The notes below the pieces were generated by a model that did no database searches, was not told where the DNA came from, and saw only the letters and a list, made by a program, of their open reading frames with translations. A stretch of 52,239 nt of DNA from contig JACQXY010000009.1 of the NCBI GenBank assembly GCA_016208485.1, forward strand, positions 11,416 through 63,654, read 5' to 3'. Source of the stretch: Acidobacteriota bacterium. GTDB taxonomy: Bacteria; Actinomycetota; AC-67. Made by a program: the position numbers and the translations under genes. This document shows positions 26,101 through 34,186 of the stretch, in pieces (position 1 is the stretch's first letter; the number at the start of each line of letters is the position of its first letter).

Positions 26101-26370
26101 ATGGACGATGCGCGCGGGCCGGAGATGACCGACCGCGAACGAGAGATGCTCGCGTTCGAGCGGGAGTGGTGGAAGCACCCCGGCCCAAAGGAGCGCGAAG
26201 TGCGCGACCGTTTCGGGATGTCGGCCACGCGCTACTACCAGGTTCTCAGCCGCCTGATCGAGGAGCCCGAGGCCCTCATGATCGAACCCATGCTCGTCCG
26301 GCGCCTCCGGCGCCAGCGCGCGGCGCGCCAGCGCCAGCGCGCCGCGCGCCGCTTCGGCCACTCCGAGTAG
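26101..26370 (+). CDS. DUF3263-like small helix-turn-helix protein
   Basis: This 89-residue protein reads MTDREREMLAFEREWWKHPG, then KEREVRDRFGMSATRYYQVL SRLIEEPEAL. It matches the actinobacterial DUF3263 family, small proteins with a likely HTH (RFGMSATRYYQVLSRLI). The C-terminus is an arginine-rich tail (RRQRAARQRQRAARRF). GGGAGG lies about 10 nt before the ATG at 26101, and a TAGAAT -10 element (26078-26083) gives a short leader. The next gene, 13 nt on, encodes a LytR_C protein; the same pairing exists in mycobacteria near groEL2. Probably a DNA-binding regulator; targets are unknown. Confidence 0.85.
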   Translation: MDDARGPEMTDREREMLAFEREWWKHPGPKEREVRDRFGMSATRYYQVLSRLIEEPEALMIEPMLVRRLRRQRAARQRQRAARRFGHSE

Positions 26371-26383
26371 AGGCCCCGGGACG

Positions 26384-26929
26384 ATGCCAGGCAAGCACGC
26401 GCCGGCCTCGCCGGCTTCCTTCTACCGGTCGATTGCCCGCTCGGTCGGAGGGGTCGTCGCGGTGGTCGGGCTCGCGGTCGCGGTGATCTATGTCGCGCTG
26501 AGTTCCGGGGGCAACCGGCCTGCGGCGAAGCCGACCCGGCCGCCCGCGTCCTTGCCTCCGGCGATCGAGTCCTCGGAGCCGTCCCCCTCGCTCGAGCCTT
26601 CGTCTCCGGGGCCCACGCCGGGTCTGCGCAGCCCGGACCCGGTCCCGACGACGCTTCCCGCCCAGGAGGTCTCGGTGGAGGTGCTGAACGGCACGAAGCG
26701 CGCGGGGCTCGCCGGGAAGACCGCCGATCGCCTGCGGAAGGCCGGCTACAACGTGGTCGGGACCGGAAACGCCAAGGCGGCCACCGCGAGCGTGATCCTG
26801 TATGTGCCCGGCGCCGAAGACGAGGCCCTGGCGCTCCAGCAGCAGTTCCCGGAGTTCGGGCGCCTGAAGGAAGGTAAGCCCGAGCAGTCGGTGATCCTGC
26901 GGCTCGTGATCGGCTCGGACTTTCCATAG
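26384..26929 (+). CDS. Membrane-anchored LytR C-terminal domain protein
   Basis: This 181-residue protein has a basic cytosolic N-terminus, one membrane helix (GGVVAVVGLAVAVIYVALSS, about 22-41), a proline/serine-rich extracellular linker (about 45-95) and a LytR_C domain (VSVEVLNGTKRAGLAGKTAD, RLRKAGYNVVGTGNAKAATA, then ILRLVIGSDFP at the end). LytR_C domains occur at the end of LytR-CpsA-Psr enzymes that attach glycopolymers to peptidoglycan; here the catalytic domain is absent. I infer a cell-envelope accessory or binding protein. It lies 13 nt after the DUF3263 gene and is probably cotranscribed with it. Confidence 0.88.
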   Translation: MPGKHAPASPASFYRSIARSVGGVVAVVGLAVAVIYVALSSGGNRPAAKPTRPPASLPPAIESSEPSPSLEPSSPGPTPGLRSPDPVPTTLPAQEVSVEVLNGTKRAGLAGKTADRLRKAGYNVVGTGNAKAATASVILYVPGAEDEALALQQQFPEFGRLKEGKPEQSVILRLVIGSDFP

Positions 26930-27022
26930 TCCACGGGCTTGAAGGAAGGCGTGGCGCTCAGCCATGCCGGATGGCGGCGCGGCCGTCGCATACGCCACTT
27001 GCGCCCACATCTTCGCGGTGGC

Positions 27023-27072
27023 CACAGTTGTGTCTACGCTCCCTAGGGGCTATCCTGTTGTGGGGAACACAA
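27023..27072 (+). promoter_or_regulatory. Promoter with two CACA/TGTG inverted repeats controlling the Phd-RelE-like pair
   Basis: TTGTGT (27028-27033), 17 bp and TATCCT (27051-27056) form the promoter. CACAGTTGTG (27023-27032) overlaps the -35, and TTGTGGGGAACACAA (27058-27072), a perfect 5-bp inverted repeat with 5-nt centre, overlaps the predicted start site. Two TGTG-type boxes placed this way are typical of autorepression by a dimeric antitoxin. Confidence 0.6.
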
Positions 27073-27101
27073 TCGACCGGACTTCTCGGAAGGAGACGCA
27101 G

Positions 27102-27455
27102 GTGCCCACTATCGGGGTGCGCGAACTCAAGCAGCGGACGACGCAGATCGCTCGAAGTGTCCGCGAGGACGGTGCGCGCTACATCGTCGCGCTCCACGGG
27201 GAGCCTTTCGCGGCTCTGGTCCCTCTCCCCGATGACTGGGAAGAGCGCGTCCTGGCAACCGTCTACGCGGGCGACCTTGTGCAGGCGGAGAGTGACTACC
27301 GCGCGGGTCGCACGGTGACTCTCGAAAAGGCGCTGGCTCGGAAGCGAGCCGGCGGGCGCCGGCCGGCTCCCGCCGCGACGCCGAAGCGCGCCGCGGCCGC
27401 CACAGCGAAGCCCTCGTCGCGATCCAGGGTCGCGAACGGTGCCCGTGTCCGGTAG
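27102..27455 (+). CDS. Phd/YefM-type antitoxin with an H1-like basic tail
   Basis: This 117-residue protein begins VPTIGVRELKQRTTQIARSV and continues REDGARYIVALHGEPFAALV, the Phd/YefM dimer fold (about 1-55). A toxin-binding helix region follows (VYAGDLVQAESDYRAGRTVT). The last 40 residues are Arg/Lys/Ala/Pro rich (RRPAPAATPKRAAAATAKPS) and not normally part of Phd. The GTG at 27102 has AAGGAG 6 nt upstream; the longer frame has no family similarity. The end overlaps the toxin gene by 17 bp in another frame. It should repress the promoter at 27023-27072. Confidence 0.82.
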   Translation: MPTIGVRELKQRTTQIARSVREDGARYIVALHGEPFAALVPLPDDWEERVLATVYAGDLVQAESDYRAGRTVTLEKALARKRAGGRRPAPAATPKRAAAATAKPSSRSRVANGARVR

Positions 27456-27747
27456 GCCTCCTTCCTCGCCCTGGAGGGTCGAACTCACGCGTCGAGCCGT
27501 CAAGGATCTGGGCCGGCTCGGCCGAGCGGACGAGATACGGGTGGAGCGTGCCCTGCAAGCCCTGGCCGCGAACCCGCTGGGCTCTCCGGGTGTCAAACCC
27601 CTCGTCGGAAAGGCGCCCTGGCTGCGGCTGCGCGTCGGCGACGTCCGGGTGCTGTACCGGCGCGATCCGCGACCGCGCGTCCTCCTTGTCGCCAGAATCG
27701 TGGACCGCCGAGATCTCGAGCGCGCCGTTGGGAGCTTGAACTCCTGA
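27439..27747 (+). CDS. RelE/ParE-family toxin
   Basis: This 102-residue protein contains WRVELTRRAVKDLGRLGRAD, RVERALQALAANPLGSPGVK, LVGKAPWLRLRVGDVRVLYR and LLVARIVDRRDLERAV, which is the RelE/ParE fold from first helix to the final beta-strand. Basic residues expected in RelE-type ribosome-dependent mRNA cleavage are present (Arg in LRLRVGDVRVLYRR), but the usual C-terminal Tyr/His in V..R..(V/I)Y is replaced by an RRDLER segment, as in several RelE-like toxins. The GTG at 27439 lies inside the antitoxin gene, giving a 17-bp overlap. Cleavage of translated mRNA is the expected activity; gyrase inhibition (ParE) is an alternative. Confidence 0.82.
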   Translation: MPVSGRPPSSPWRVELTRRAVKDLGRLGRADEIRVERALQALAANPLGSPGVKPLVGKAPWLRLRVGDVRVLYRRDPRPRVLLVARIVDRRDLERAVGSLNS

Positions 27748-27773
27748 GGGCTCGCCTCCGGCGCAGACCACCT

Positions 27774-28574
27774 TCAGACGCGGGAGGGTGGGACGGTGCG
27801 GGGCATCAGGGTGAGCACGGTCTCGGTGCGAAGATCGACCGAGCCGCCCACGCCCGCGACGCCGCTCACCGCGAGCGTGTCCACCGCGACCGAGGCGACC
27901 CGGACCGGGAACCCCTCCGCGAAGGCGAAGGACATCTCGATCGAGCTGAAGTCCTGCCCGGTGAGCCGCAGCGTCGTTCCGCCGAACGAGCGGGAGCGGA
28001 TGATGGGGCGGCGCACCTCGAGCGCGATGATCGCGCAGCGGTAGCCGGAGACGACCCTGAGCGCGGCGAGGCGGCCGCGTTCCCGTCCCTGCCGGCCGGA
28101 GGCTCCCGGGACGGATCGCCGCCAGCGATCGCCGAGGTGGAGGCGCCCGGCGGGCAGCGGTGACGAGAGGAGCGGTCCGAGGTCCTCGAGGTCCCCGGAA
28201 AGCTCCGCCGGGAGCCCGCCGACGCTCTCGACCCGTCGAACGGCGCCGTCGGCGCCGACGACGACCACGGCCTCCTGAGGTGCGAGCGGCTCCGCGCGGC
28301 GGCCGTCGCGGCGCAGCGCGGTGGGGACCACGGAAAGCCGGAGGGTCGCGCCGCCGCCGGCGGCCGCGAGCACCTCCACGCGCGAGGTGGCCTCGAGCTG
28401 GGTCCGCTCCGTCCGGTCGATCGCCCCGGCCCGAAGGCGCGCGCTCGCCACCGCGACGAGCCGGTATGTGCGGACCTCGCCCGGGCGGAACCGATGGACC
28501 AGGCGGATCTCGGGAGCCGCGCACGCGGAGAGCGCGAGGACGAGCGTGAGAAGGACGGGCACGGCGCGGCGCAC
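27774..28574 (-). CDS. Putative lipoprotein of unknown function
   Basis: This 266-residue protein starts at the GTG at 28574 and has a lipoprotein signal (RRAVPVLLTLVLALSACAAP) with lipobox LSAC. The mature part is beta-rich (YRLVAVASARLRAGAIDRTE, ATLRLSVVPTALRRDGRRAE, FSSIEMSFAFAEGFPVRVAS) and resembles outer-leaflet lipoproteins that form lipocalin-like or LolA-like shells, but I cannot name the family. A -10 element TACACT (28587-28582 on the minus strand) ends 7 nt before the start, predicting a leaderless mRNA. It converges with the RelE-like toxin gene. Confidence 0.75.
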   Translation of the reverse strand: MRRAVPVLLTLVLALSACAAPEIRLVHRFRPGEVRTYRLVAVASARLRAGAIDRTERTQLEATSRVEVLAAAGGGATLRLSVVPTALRRDGRRAEPLAPQEAVVVVGADGAVRRVESVGGLPAELSGDLEDLGPLLSSPLPAGRLHLGDRWRRSVPGASGRQGRERGRLAALRVVSGYRCAIIALEVRRPIIRSRSFGGTTLRLTGQDFSSIEMSFAFAEGFPVRVASVAVDTLAVSGVAGVGGSVDLRTETVLTLMPRTVPPSRV

Positions 28575-28697
28575 GAGGCGGAGTGTAACGCGGGGGCCGC
28601 GCGAGCCGGTCGGCCGGGTAGCTCCCGCGGCCGCCGAGCCCCGCCTCACCCGGCGACAGGGGCGGGCAATGCCGCGGGGTGTCCGGGAATCGAAGCA

Positions 28698-28730
28698 TTG
28701 ACTTGCGGGGGGGGGGAGTGAGCGTAGCAT
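28698..28730 (+). promoter_or_regulatory. Promoter region with a G10 tract in the spacer
   Basis: A -10 TAGCAT (28725-28730) is preceded by two overlapping -35 candidates. TTGCGG (28703-28708) gives a 16-bp spacer and TTGACT (28698-28703) gives 21 bp. Ten consecutive G (28707-28716) lie between the hexamers, so changes in tract length would change spacer length and promoter strength. Confidence 0.5.
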
Positions 28731-28767
28731 CGTCGGAGTCAGGATAGATCCGAGGGAGGTGGTCGCC

Positions 28768-29640
28768 GTGCGGCGAAAGGTCGGGGTTTTGGGGGCCGTG
28801 CTCGGGATGGGGCTTGCGATCCAGGTTGCCGTTCCGACGTGGGGCGCGCCCGGCGGGGGAGGGTCGTCGTCCTCGTCGTCCTCCACGGTCGTGACGAGGC
28901 CCGCCGATGTGGTTGAGCTATCCTCCAGCGTGACGGGGAACGCGGGCGGCGGCTCGCTCACGGTGGGCCCGGTCACGACGGTGGAGACGGTGCACTGGAC
29001 CGATGGGTCGACCACGACCACGGAGACGCAGGGAACGACCAATCAAGACCCCTCGCTGCAGGACTGCCTCTACAGCGGCTCGTCGAGCAACGTCACCCAG
29101 TACCCCGCGATTCCCCTCGCCGGCTCGGGCAGGACGGGTCATGTGCTGTACGTGTTCTTCCCGTATGAGATGAAGGATGCGCGACTGGTCGAGAATCACT
29201 ACACTCGGCAGTGGGAGTTGTGCTCCAAGGGCGGCGGACAGTCGGACCTCGACCCCTGGAAGCTCGATTACGTCGGCGGGGCCCAGGCCAACACGACTCA
29301 GACCCGCATCTCGAAGATCGGCTGGAACTGGAAGACGGGTTCGACCCCACCGAGCTACACCCTCACCCACGGGTTCGCGGTCGGCACGAGCGTTTGCATC
29401 AAGTACAACGACGTATTCTGGAAGAACAACGTGACCGGATGGTGGGATGGCCAAGCTGTGGGTGGAGACGCCGCAAACCGTTGGCACGGGACGGTCGTTC
29501 AAGGGCTGTGGGAGTATCCTATGAACGATCCCGAGGGGCAGGTCGTCGAATACTCGCTCAACGTGTACGAGCAGACTCACTGCGACGGTTCGTTCTGGAA
29601 TGGGATGGTCCCATGCTACATCCTGGACCCTCAGCCCTGA
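28768..29640 (+). CDS. Secreted protein of unknown function
   Basis: This 290-residue protein has a signal peptide (KVGVLGAVLGMGLAIQVAVP, cleavage near TWGA), then a low-complexity Gly/Ser/Thr segment (GGGGSSSSSSS and TTTTETQGTTNQ) and a folded part with four or more cysteines and many aromatics (VLYVFFPYEMKDARLVENHY, CIKYNDVFWKNNVTGWWDGQ). The GTG at 28768 is preferred to one at 28759 because GGAGG ends 8 nt before it, while the other start overlaps that motif. Codon use is less GC-biased in the second half. No family recognised; the fold could be a carbohydrate-binding or spore-coat-like domain. Confidence 0.75.
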   Translation: MRRKVGVLGAVLGMGLAIQVAVPTWGAPGGGGSSSSSSSTVVTRPADVVELSSSVTGNAGGGSLTVGPVTTVETVHWTDGSTTTTETQGTTNQDPSLQDCLYSGSSSNVTQYPAIPLAGSGRTGHVLYVFFPYEMKDARLVENHYTRQWELCSKGGGQSDLDPWKLDYVGGAQANTTQTRISKIGWNWKTGSTPPSYTLTHGFAVGTSVCIKYNDVFWKNNVTGWWDGQAVGGDAANRWHGTVVQGLWEYPMNDPEGQVVEYSLNVYEQTHCDGSFWNGMVPCYILDPQP

Positions 29641-29706
29641 TGGGAGGGGACAGCGTTGCGAGGGCGCAGCGTTGCTATCTTCATGATGCGCGCGGAATTC
29701 GGCCAC

Positions 29707-30729
29707 ATGCGCGGAATCGCTAGGCGTCGCCTGGCATCGGCATGGGTGGCGGTGTTCCTGCTCGCCCCCGGGATGGCCTGCACCGACGGGGGCGCGCCGC
29801 ACCCGGCGTCGACCGGAGGCGAGCTGCTCCAGGCGTCTCAAGAGGGGAAGCTCGCTCCCACCGGTGTCGCGGGGCACTTGTACGTCGCCTACTCGCCGAA
29901 CGGCGGGATGATCGGCTACGAGGCGCTCGCGCGGATCGATCTCAGGTCGCTCTTCTTCTCGCCCCTGCGCGGTGTTCCCGGCTACGGGGTATCGGGACGG
30001 GACGGGCGAGTGTTCGTGGACTTCTCCAGCCCAGGACGCATCGCCGAGCTGGTGAACGACCGACTCGTCCCGATCCCTGGCCTGGAGGGCGTCGAAGACA
30101 TCAATTCTGCGGACGTCTCGCCAGACGGCACCCTGCTATTCGCGCAGCTTCTGCGCGGCCCTCCCGAGAGCACGCGCATCCGGACGTGGAACCCCCGCAC
30201 GCAGCGGGGCCGGGTTGTGGCGCGCGGCCCGGCTCCGGCGGTGGGTGCCATGTTTGGCGAGCAATGGGGACCCCGCGGCGAGATCGCCTATGTCTCAGCG
30301 GAGGGGTACGGCCACCTCCATCCGAAGCTTGTGATCGTTGAGCCCGACGGGTCCCGTCGGACGTTCCCGCTGCGCCCAACAACCCGTCTCCTCTGGGGCC
30401 GGACGGGAACGCTCGTTGCCCCCCTGAGCGGGCAGCTCCAACGTGGATATGTGCCGCCGGGGACCTCGCGCCACTCCGTGATTGTCAACCCGTCCACGGG
30501 AGCCACGCGTCGCCTCTCCGAAGGGTGGGCCGCGCTGTCCTTCTCGCAGGACGGGCACCGGCTCCTCATGGCGCGGAGGTCCTTCTCGCCGCCCGCGACC
30601 ACTCTCGGGGTCGCCACGGGTCCGGACTTCGAGGCGGTGAGGGAGATCGGAAGCATCCAAGGCGTCATTTGGAATGGGGTCTGGGTGGACGCCCCCCCGG
30701 TCGCGCGTAGCGCGCCCCCAGGCGGGTGA
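29707..30729 (+). CDS. Lipoprotein with a TolB-like beta-propeller
   Basis: This protein of about 340 residues has a lipoprotein signal (RRRLASAWVAVFLLAPGMAC) and then repeats typical of WD40-like/TolB propellers (FFSPLRGVPGYGVSGRDGRV, DINSADVSPDGTLLFAQLLR, LSFSQDGHRLLMARRSFSPP). In-frame starts upstream at 29683 and 29656 exist; 29707 is preferred because the n-region and hydrophobic core then have normal length. It follows the secreted-protein gene by 66 nt and may be cotranscribed. Probably an extracytoplasmic binding protein; the ligand is unknown. Confidence 0.75.
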   Translation: MRGIARRRLASAWVAVFLLAPGMACTDGGAPHPASTGGELLQASQEGKLAPTGVAGHLYVAYSPNGGMIGYEALARIDLRSLFFSPLRGVPGYGVSGRDGRVFVDFSSPGRIAELVNDRLVPIPGLEGVEDINSADVSPDGTLLFAQLLRGPPESTRIRTWNPRTQRGRVVARGPAPAVGAMFGEQWGPRGEIAYVSAEGYGHLHPKLVIVEPDGSRRTFPLRPTTRLLWGRTGTLVAPLSGQLQRGYVPPGTSRHSVIVNPSTGATRRLSEGWAALSFSQDGHRLLMARRSFSPPATTLGVATGPDFEAVREIGSIQGVIWNGVWVDAPPVARSAPPGG

Positions 30730-30818
30730 CCGCCGCTCCCCGCGCCGTGCCGTGCCGGTCCACTTTGTGCGTCCTTCGCCCTCCGTCGCCCGGACTCCCC
30801 TGGTAGGCTCCCGGCGCG

Positions 30819-31868
30819 ATGCGGATCGCGATGGTCTCCCCACCGTGGATCCCCGTTCCCCCGCAGGGGTACGGGGGGATCGAGTGGGTCGTGCACCTGC
30901 TGGTCGAGGAGCTGGTGCGCCGCGGACACGACGTGACGCTCTTCGCGACGGGCGACTCCACGACGAAGGCCGAGCTGCGATACGTGTTCGAAGAGGCACA
31001 GACGCCGCTCATGCACCAGACCATGCCGGACGCGCTGCACGTGGGGAGCGCCTACCGACACGTCGCGGAGGAGGCGCGTGCCGGCCGGCCGTACGACGTG
31101 GTTCACGACCATACGGCGTGGCTCGGGGTCGCCTTCGCGCCGCTCGTGCCCTCACCGGTCGTCCACACGATCCACGGGGCGTTCATCGAGGCGAACCGCA
31201 TCTTCTACGGGGGACTCCGGGATCACGCCTTGCTCGTGACCATCAGCGAGTACCAGCAGAAGGACTTCCCCGAGATCGCCTACGCCGGCGTGGTCCCGAA
31301 CGCCGTCGACGTGGCCTCCCTCCCGTACCGCGCGCGCAAGGACGGCTACCTGCTCGCCCTGGGGCGGATCGCGCGCGACAAGGGGCAGGCGATCGCGGTG
31401 CGCGTGGCGCGCGAGGCGGGGATCCCGCTGGTCCTGGCGGGCAAGGTCGACCCGGGGAACGATCGCGCCTACTTCGAGGAGGCCATCCTGCCGTTCGTCG
31501 ACGGTGCGAGCGTTCGGTTCGAGGGCGAGGTCCCGAACGCGCGCAAGAGCGAGCTGCTCGCAGGCGCGCGCGCGATGCTGTTCCCCGTCCAGTGGGCCGA
31601 GCCCTTCGGCCTGGTCATGATCGAGGCGATGGCCTGCGGCACGCCGGTGATCGCGATCCGGAACGGATCGGTGCCGGAGATCCTGGCCGACGGCGAGACC
31701 GGGTTCATCGTCGAGGACGAAGCCGGGATGCTCGCCGCGCTCGACCGGGTCGAGGAGATCTCCCCCGAGCGATGCCGGCGCGAGGCCGAGGAGCGTTTCT
31801 CGCCCGAGCGGATGGCCGACCGGTACCTCGAGATCTACGAGCGGGCGACCCGGCGCCCCCGCGCGTAG
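30819..31868 (+). CDS. Family 4 glycosyltransferase
   Basis: This 349-residue GT-B enzyme starts MRIAMVSPPWIPVPPQGYGG, with the N-terminal Rossmann loop of GT4 enzymes (YGGIEWVVHLLVEELVRRGH). It shows VVHDHTAWLG, ALGRIARDKGQAIAVRVARE and the donor-binding C-terminal motif EPFGLVMIEAMACGTPVIAI (E-x7-E, about residues 265-285), then NGSVPEILADGETGFIV. TAGGCT (30804-30809) ends 9 nt before the ATG. It lies 7 nt ahead of otsB and beside otsA and treT, so a role in a trehalose-related or other glucoside pathway is likely; the donor and acceptor cannot be read from sequence. Confidence 0.9.
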   Translation: MRIAMVSPPWIPVPPQGYGGIEWVVHLLVEELVRRGHDVTLFATGDSTTKAELRYVFEEAQTPLMHQTMPDALHVGSAYRHVAEEARAGRPYDVVHDHTAWLGVAFAPLVPSPVVHTIHGAFIEANRIFYGGLRDHALLVTISEYQQKDFPEIAYAGVVPNAVDVASLPYRARKDGYLLALGRIARDKGQAIAVRVAREAGIPLVLAGKVDPGNDRAYFEEAILPFVDGASVRFEGEVPNARKSELLAGARAMLFPVQWAEPFGLVMIEAMACGTPVIAIRNGSVPEILADGETGFIVEDEAGMLAALDRVEEISPERCRREAEERFSPERMADRYLEIYERATRRPRA

Positions 31869-31875
31869 CGAAGCC

Positions 31876-32661
31876 GTGCCGGTGCCTCCGACCGCCCCCG
31901 CGCTCCGGGCGGTTGCGGCCCGTGCCGCCGAAGCCGGCTTGTTCCTCGACTTCGACGGGACCCTCTCGGAGATCGTCCTCGATCCGGGCGAGGCGCGCGC
32001 GGCGCGCGGCGCCTCGTCGGTCCTCGCGCGGCTCGCGCGGTCGTGGCGCTCGGTGGTGGTGGTCTCGGGCCGGAGCGCGGCCGACCTCGCGCGGCGCGTG
32101 CGCGCGCCCGGCGTGCGCCTGCTCGGCCTCCACGGCGTCGAGGAGATCCGGGACGGCGAGGTGCGGGTGCTGCCGCGCGCGGAGGCGGCGCGCGCCGCCG
32201 TCGAGCGCGCCGCCGCGCGCCTGGAGCGCGATCTCGCCGGGGTGCGCGGGGCACACCTGGAGCGCAAGGGCCTCGCGCTCGCCGTCCACTTCCGGCGCGC
32301 GCGCGACCCCGAGGAGGCCGAGCGGATCGCGGGCTCGGCCGTGGTCGCCGCGGCGGCGGCGGAAGGGCTCGCGGTCGTCTCCGGGCGCATGATCCTGGAG
32401 GTGCGCGCGCGGGAGGGGGGCGACAAAGGGGATGCGCTCCGGCGGATCGCGCGCGAGGAGGGCCTCCGCGCGATCCTGGTCGCCGGCGACGACGTCGGGG
32501 ACCTGCCGGCTTTCCGCGCGGCCGGAGAGCTCGAGGCCTGCTGCCGCGTCGCGGTCGCGAGCGACGAGAGTCCGGCGGAGCTGACCGGCGAGGCGGATCT
32601 CGTGGTCGGCTCGCCGGCGGACCTGGTCGCGCTCCTCCGGCGCCTGGCGCGCGGGACCTAG
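31876..32661 (+). CDS. otsB: Trehalose-6-phosphate phosphatase
   Basis: OtsB removes phosphate from trehalose 6-phosphate to give trehalose. This 261-residue HAD enzyme shows motif I GLFLDFDGTLSEIV (D-x-D-G-T, about residue 24), motif II VVVVSGRSAADL, the OtsB-specific LHGVEEIRDGE segment, a substrate region HLERKGLALAVHFRRARDPE, the lysine in GGDKGDALRRIARE, and motif III AILVAGDDVGDLPAF. The GTG at 31876 lies 7 nt after the upstream glycosyltransferase stop. It converges with otsA, which encodes the enzyme that makes its substrate, with a GC-rich 55-bp gap between them. Confidence 0.93.
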   Translation: MPVPPTAPALRAVAARAAEAGLFLDFDGTLSEIVLDPGEARAARGASSVLARLARSWRSVVVVSGRSAADLARRVRAPGVRLLGLHGVEEIRDGEVRVLPRAEAARAAVERAAARLERDLAGVRGAHLERKGLALAVHFRRARDPEEAERIAGSAVVAAAAAEGLAVVSGRMILEVRAREGGDKGDALRRIAREEGLRAILVAGDDVGDLPAFRAAGELEACCRVAVASDESPAELTGEADLVVGSPADLVALLRRLARGT

Positions 32662-32716
32662 CGCGCGGCGCGCGCGGCGCGCACGGCTCTCAGGGCGCGC
32701 GCGGGGCGTGGGTGGC

Positions 32717-34186
32717 TCAGGGCGCGCGCGGCGCGTCGGCGAGCTGGGAGTCGAGCCAGCGCTCCGGCGGGGTCCCCGGAGCCCGGCGCGCGAGCCGGCG
32801 CGCCCGCCCGCGGCGCTCGGCGACCGGGAGGTCGATCGCCGCCTCGATCGCCGCAGCGGTCTCCGTGAGGTCGAAGGGGTTCACCAGCATGGCCGCGGCG
32901 CCCAGCTCGACCGCCGCTCCCGCGTTGCGCGACAGGACCAGCGTCCCGTGGCGGCGGTTGAGGACCGGACCCTCGCGCGCGATCAGGTTCATCCCGTCGA
33001 ACTCGGGGTTCACCAGCAGGACGTCGTAGCGCCGGTACGCGGCAAGGGTGCGCGCGAAGTTGTCCTCGATCTCGATGCGCACCGGCTCCCAGTCTGCGGT
33101 GCCGAATCGCTCGTTGATGCGCGCCGCCGCCTCGAGGCACGCCTTCGAGTAGGCCCGGTACTCGGGCATCGAGCGGCGCGACGGGGTGAGGAGCGCGAGG
33201 TGGAAGACCCGGCCGCGCAGGTCGGGTCTGCGCTCCAGAATCCATTCGTAGGCTCCCAAGCCGCGCAAGATGTTCTTCGAGGGCTCCGCGCGGTCGGCCC
33301 GCAGGACCAGGATCCGGTCCCCAGCGAGACCTGCGATGCGCGCGGCCTCGTCGACGGCCTCGGGGCGCGCGGCCTCGGCTGCGAGGCGCTCGGGGCTCAC
33401 CCCGACCGGGTAGATGCCGACGCGGGTCACGTGGCCTCCGTGGCGCACGGTCCCCGGGCGGGCCGCGACGCTCCCGCGGGCTCCGAGCACCGCGCGGCAG
33501 CACGAGACGAAGTTCTCCGCCCAGCGGCGAGTCTGGAACCCGACGAGGTCGGCGGCGAGCAGTCCCTCGAGGATCGCCCGGCCCCACGCCTCCGGAAGGA
33601 CGCGGAACTGGTCCGGCTGGCAGAAAGGCACGTGCCAGAAGTGCAGGATCCGGAGGTCCGGCCGCCGCGCGCGCAAGGTCGGGGGGACGAGCGCCAGGTG
33701 GTAGTCCTGTGGGAGCGCGACCCCGCCGGAGGGCGCCTCCTCGGCGAGCCCGTCGGCGAAGGCGGCGTTCACGCGGGCGAAGGATTCCCAGGCGGCGGTC
33801 TCGGCCGCCGCGAAGGTCGGCGGGCCCGCGACCGACCAGAGGTAGTGGTGCTGGAACCACAGGATCCGATTGGCGAAGCCGTTGTAGTAGCGGTCGTACT
33901 CGCCGGGGTCGAGCGCGAGCAGGCGCATGGACACGCTCGACCCGTCGAGATCGGTCTCCGCCCGCCCCCCCGCCGCTATCTCGCGGTCGGTGTCGCTGAG
34001 GGCCGAGGCCACCCACACCGAGGCCCGGCCGCGCGTCGCGTCCCCGAGCGCAGTGACGAGGCCACCGGCGCCCCGCTGTGGCTCGGGCCGCCCGCCGGGG
34101 CCGCGGGAGAAGGTGACCGGCGCGCGGTTCGAGGCGACGGCGAGCTGGGGAGGTGGAAACTCCGGTGGCGGCGCTCTGGGACTCAT
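32717..34186 (-). CDS. otsA: Trehalose-6-phosphate synthase (GT20)
   Basis: OtsA joins a nucleotide-diphosphate glucose to glucose 6-phosphate. This 489-residue GT20 enzyme has QLAVASNRAPVTFSRGPGGR near the N-terminus, WFQHHYLWSVAGPPTF (about 130), LPQDYHLALVPPTLRARRPD, ILHFWHVPFCQPDQFRVLPE, the R-x-E-x-S-K-N-type segment VLRADRAEPSKNILRGL, and the donor loop NPEFDGMNLIAREGPVLNRR with the GTLVLSRNAGAAVELG loop. Slight departures from classical OtsA (FWHVPFCQP instead of HxPFP) are noticeable. The ATG at 34186 overlaps the stop of treT by 4 bp, so OtsA is translationally coupled to TreT. Confidence 0.9.
   Translation of the reverse strand: MSPRAPPPEFPPPQLAVASNRAPVTFSRGPGGRPEPQRGAGGLVTALGDATRGRASVWVASALSDTDREIAAGGRAETDLDGSSVSMRLLALDPGEYDRYYNGFANRILWFQHHYLWSVAGPPTFAAAETAAWESFARVNAAFADGLAEEAPSGGVALPQDYHLALVPPTLRARRPDLRILHFWHVPFCQPDQFRVLPEAWGRAILEGLLAADLVGFQTRRWAENFVSCCRAVLGARGSVAARPGTVRHGGHVTRVGIYPVGVSPERLAAEAARPEAVDEAARIAGLAGDRILVLRADRAEPSKNILRGLGAYEWILERRPDLRGRVFHLALLTPSRRSMPEYRAYSKACLEAAARINERFGTADWEPVRIEIEDNFARTLAAYRRYDVLLVNPEFDGMNLIAREGPVLNRRHGTLVLSRNAGAAVELGAAAMLVNPFDLTETAAAIEAAIDLPVAERRGRARRLARRAPGTPPERWLDSQLADAPRAP

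Noticed and set aside
32662..32716. GC-rich alternating repeats between otsB and otsA
   Set aside because: Alternating CG runs and a loose direct repeat only. No perfect stem or known element.
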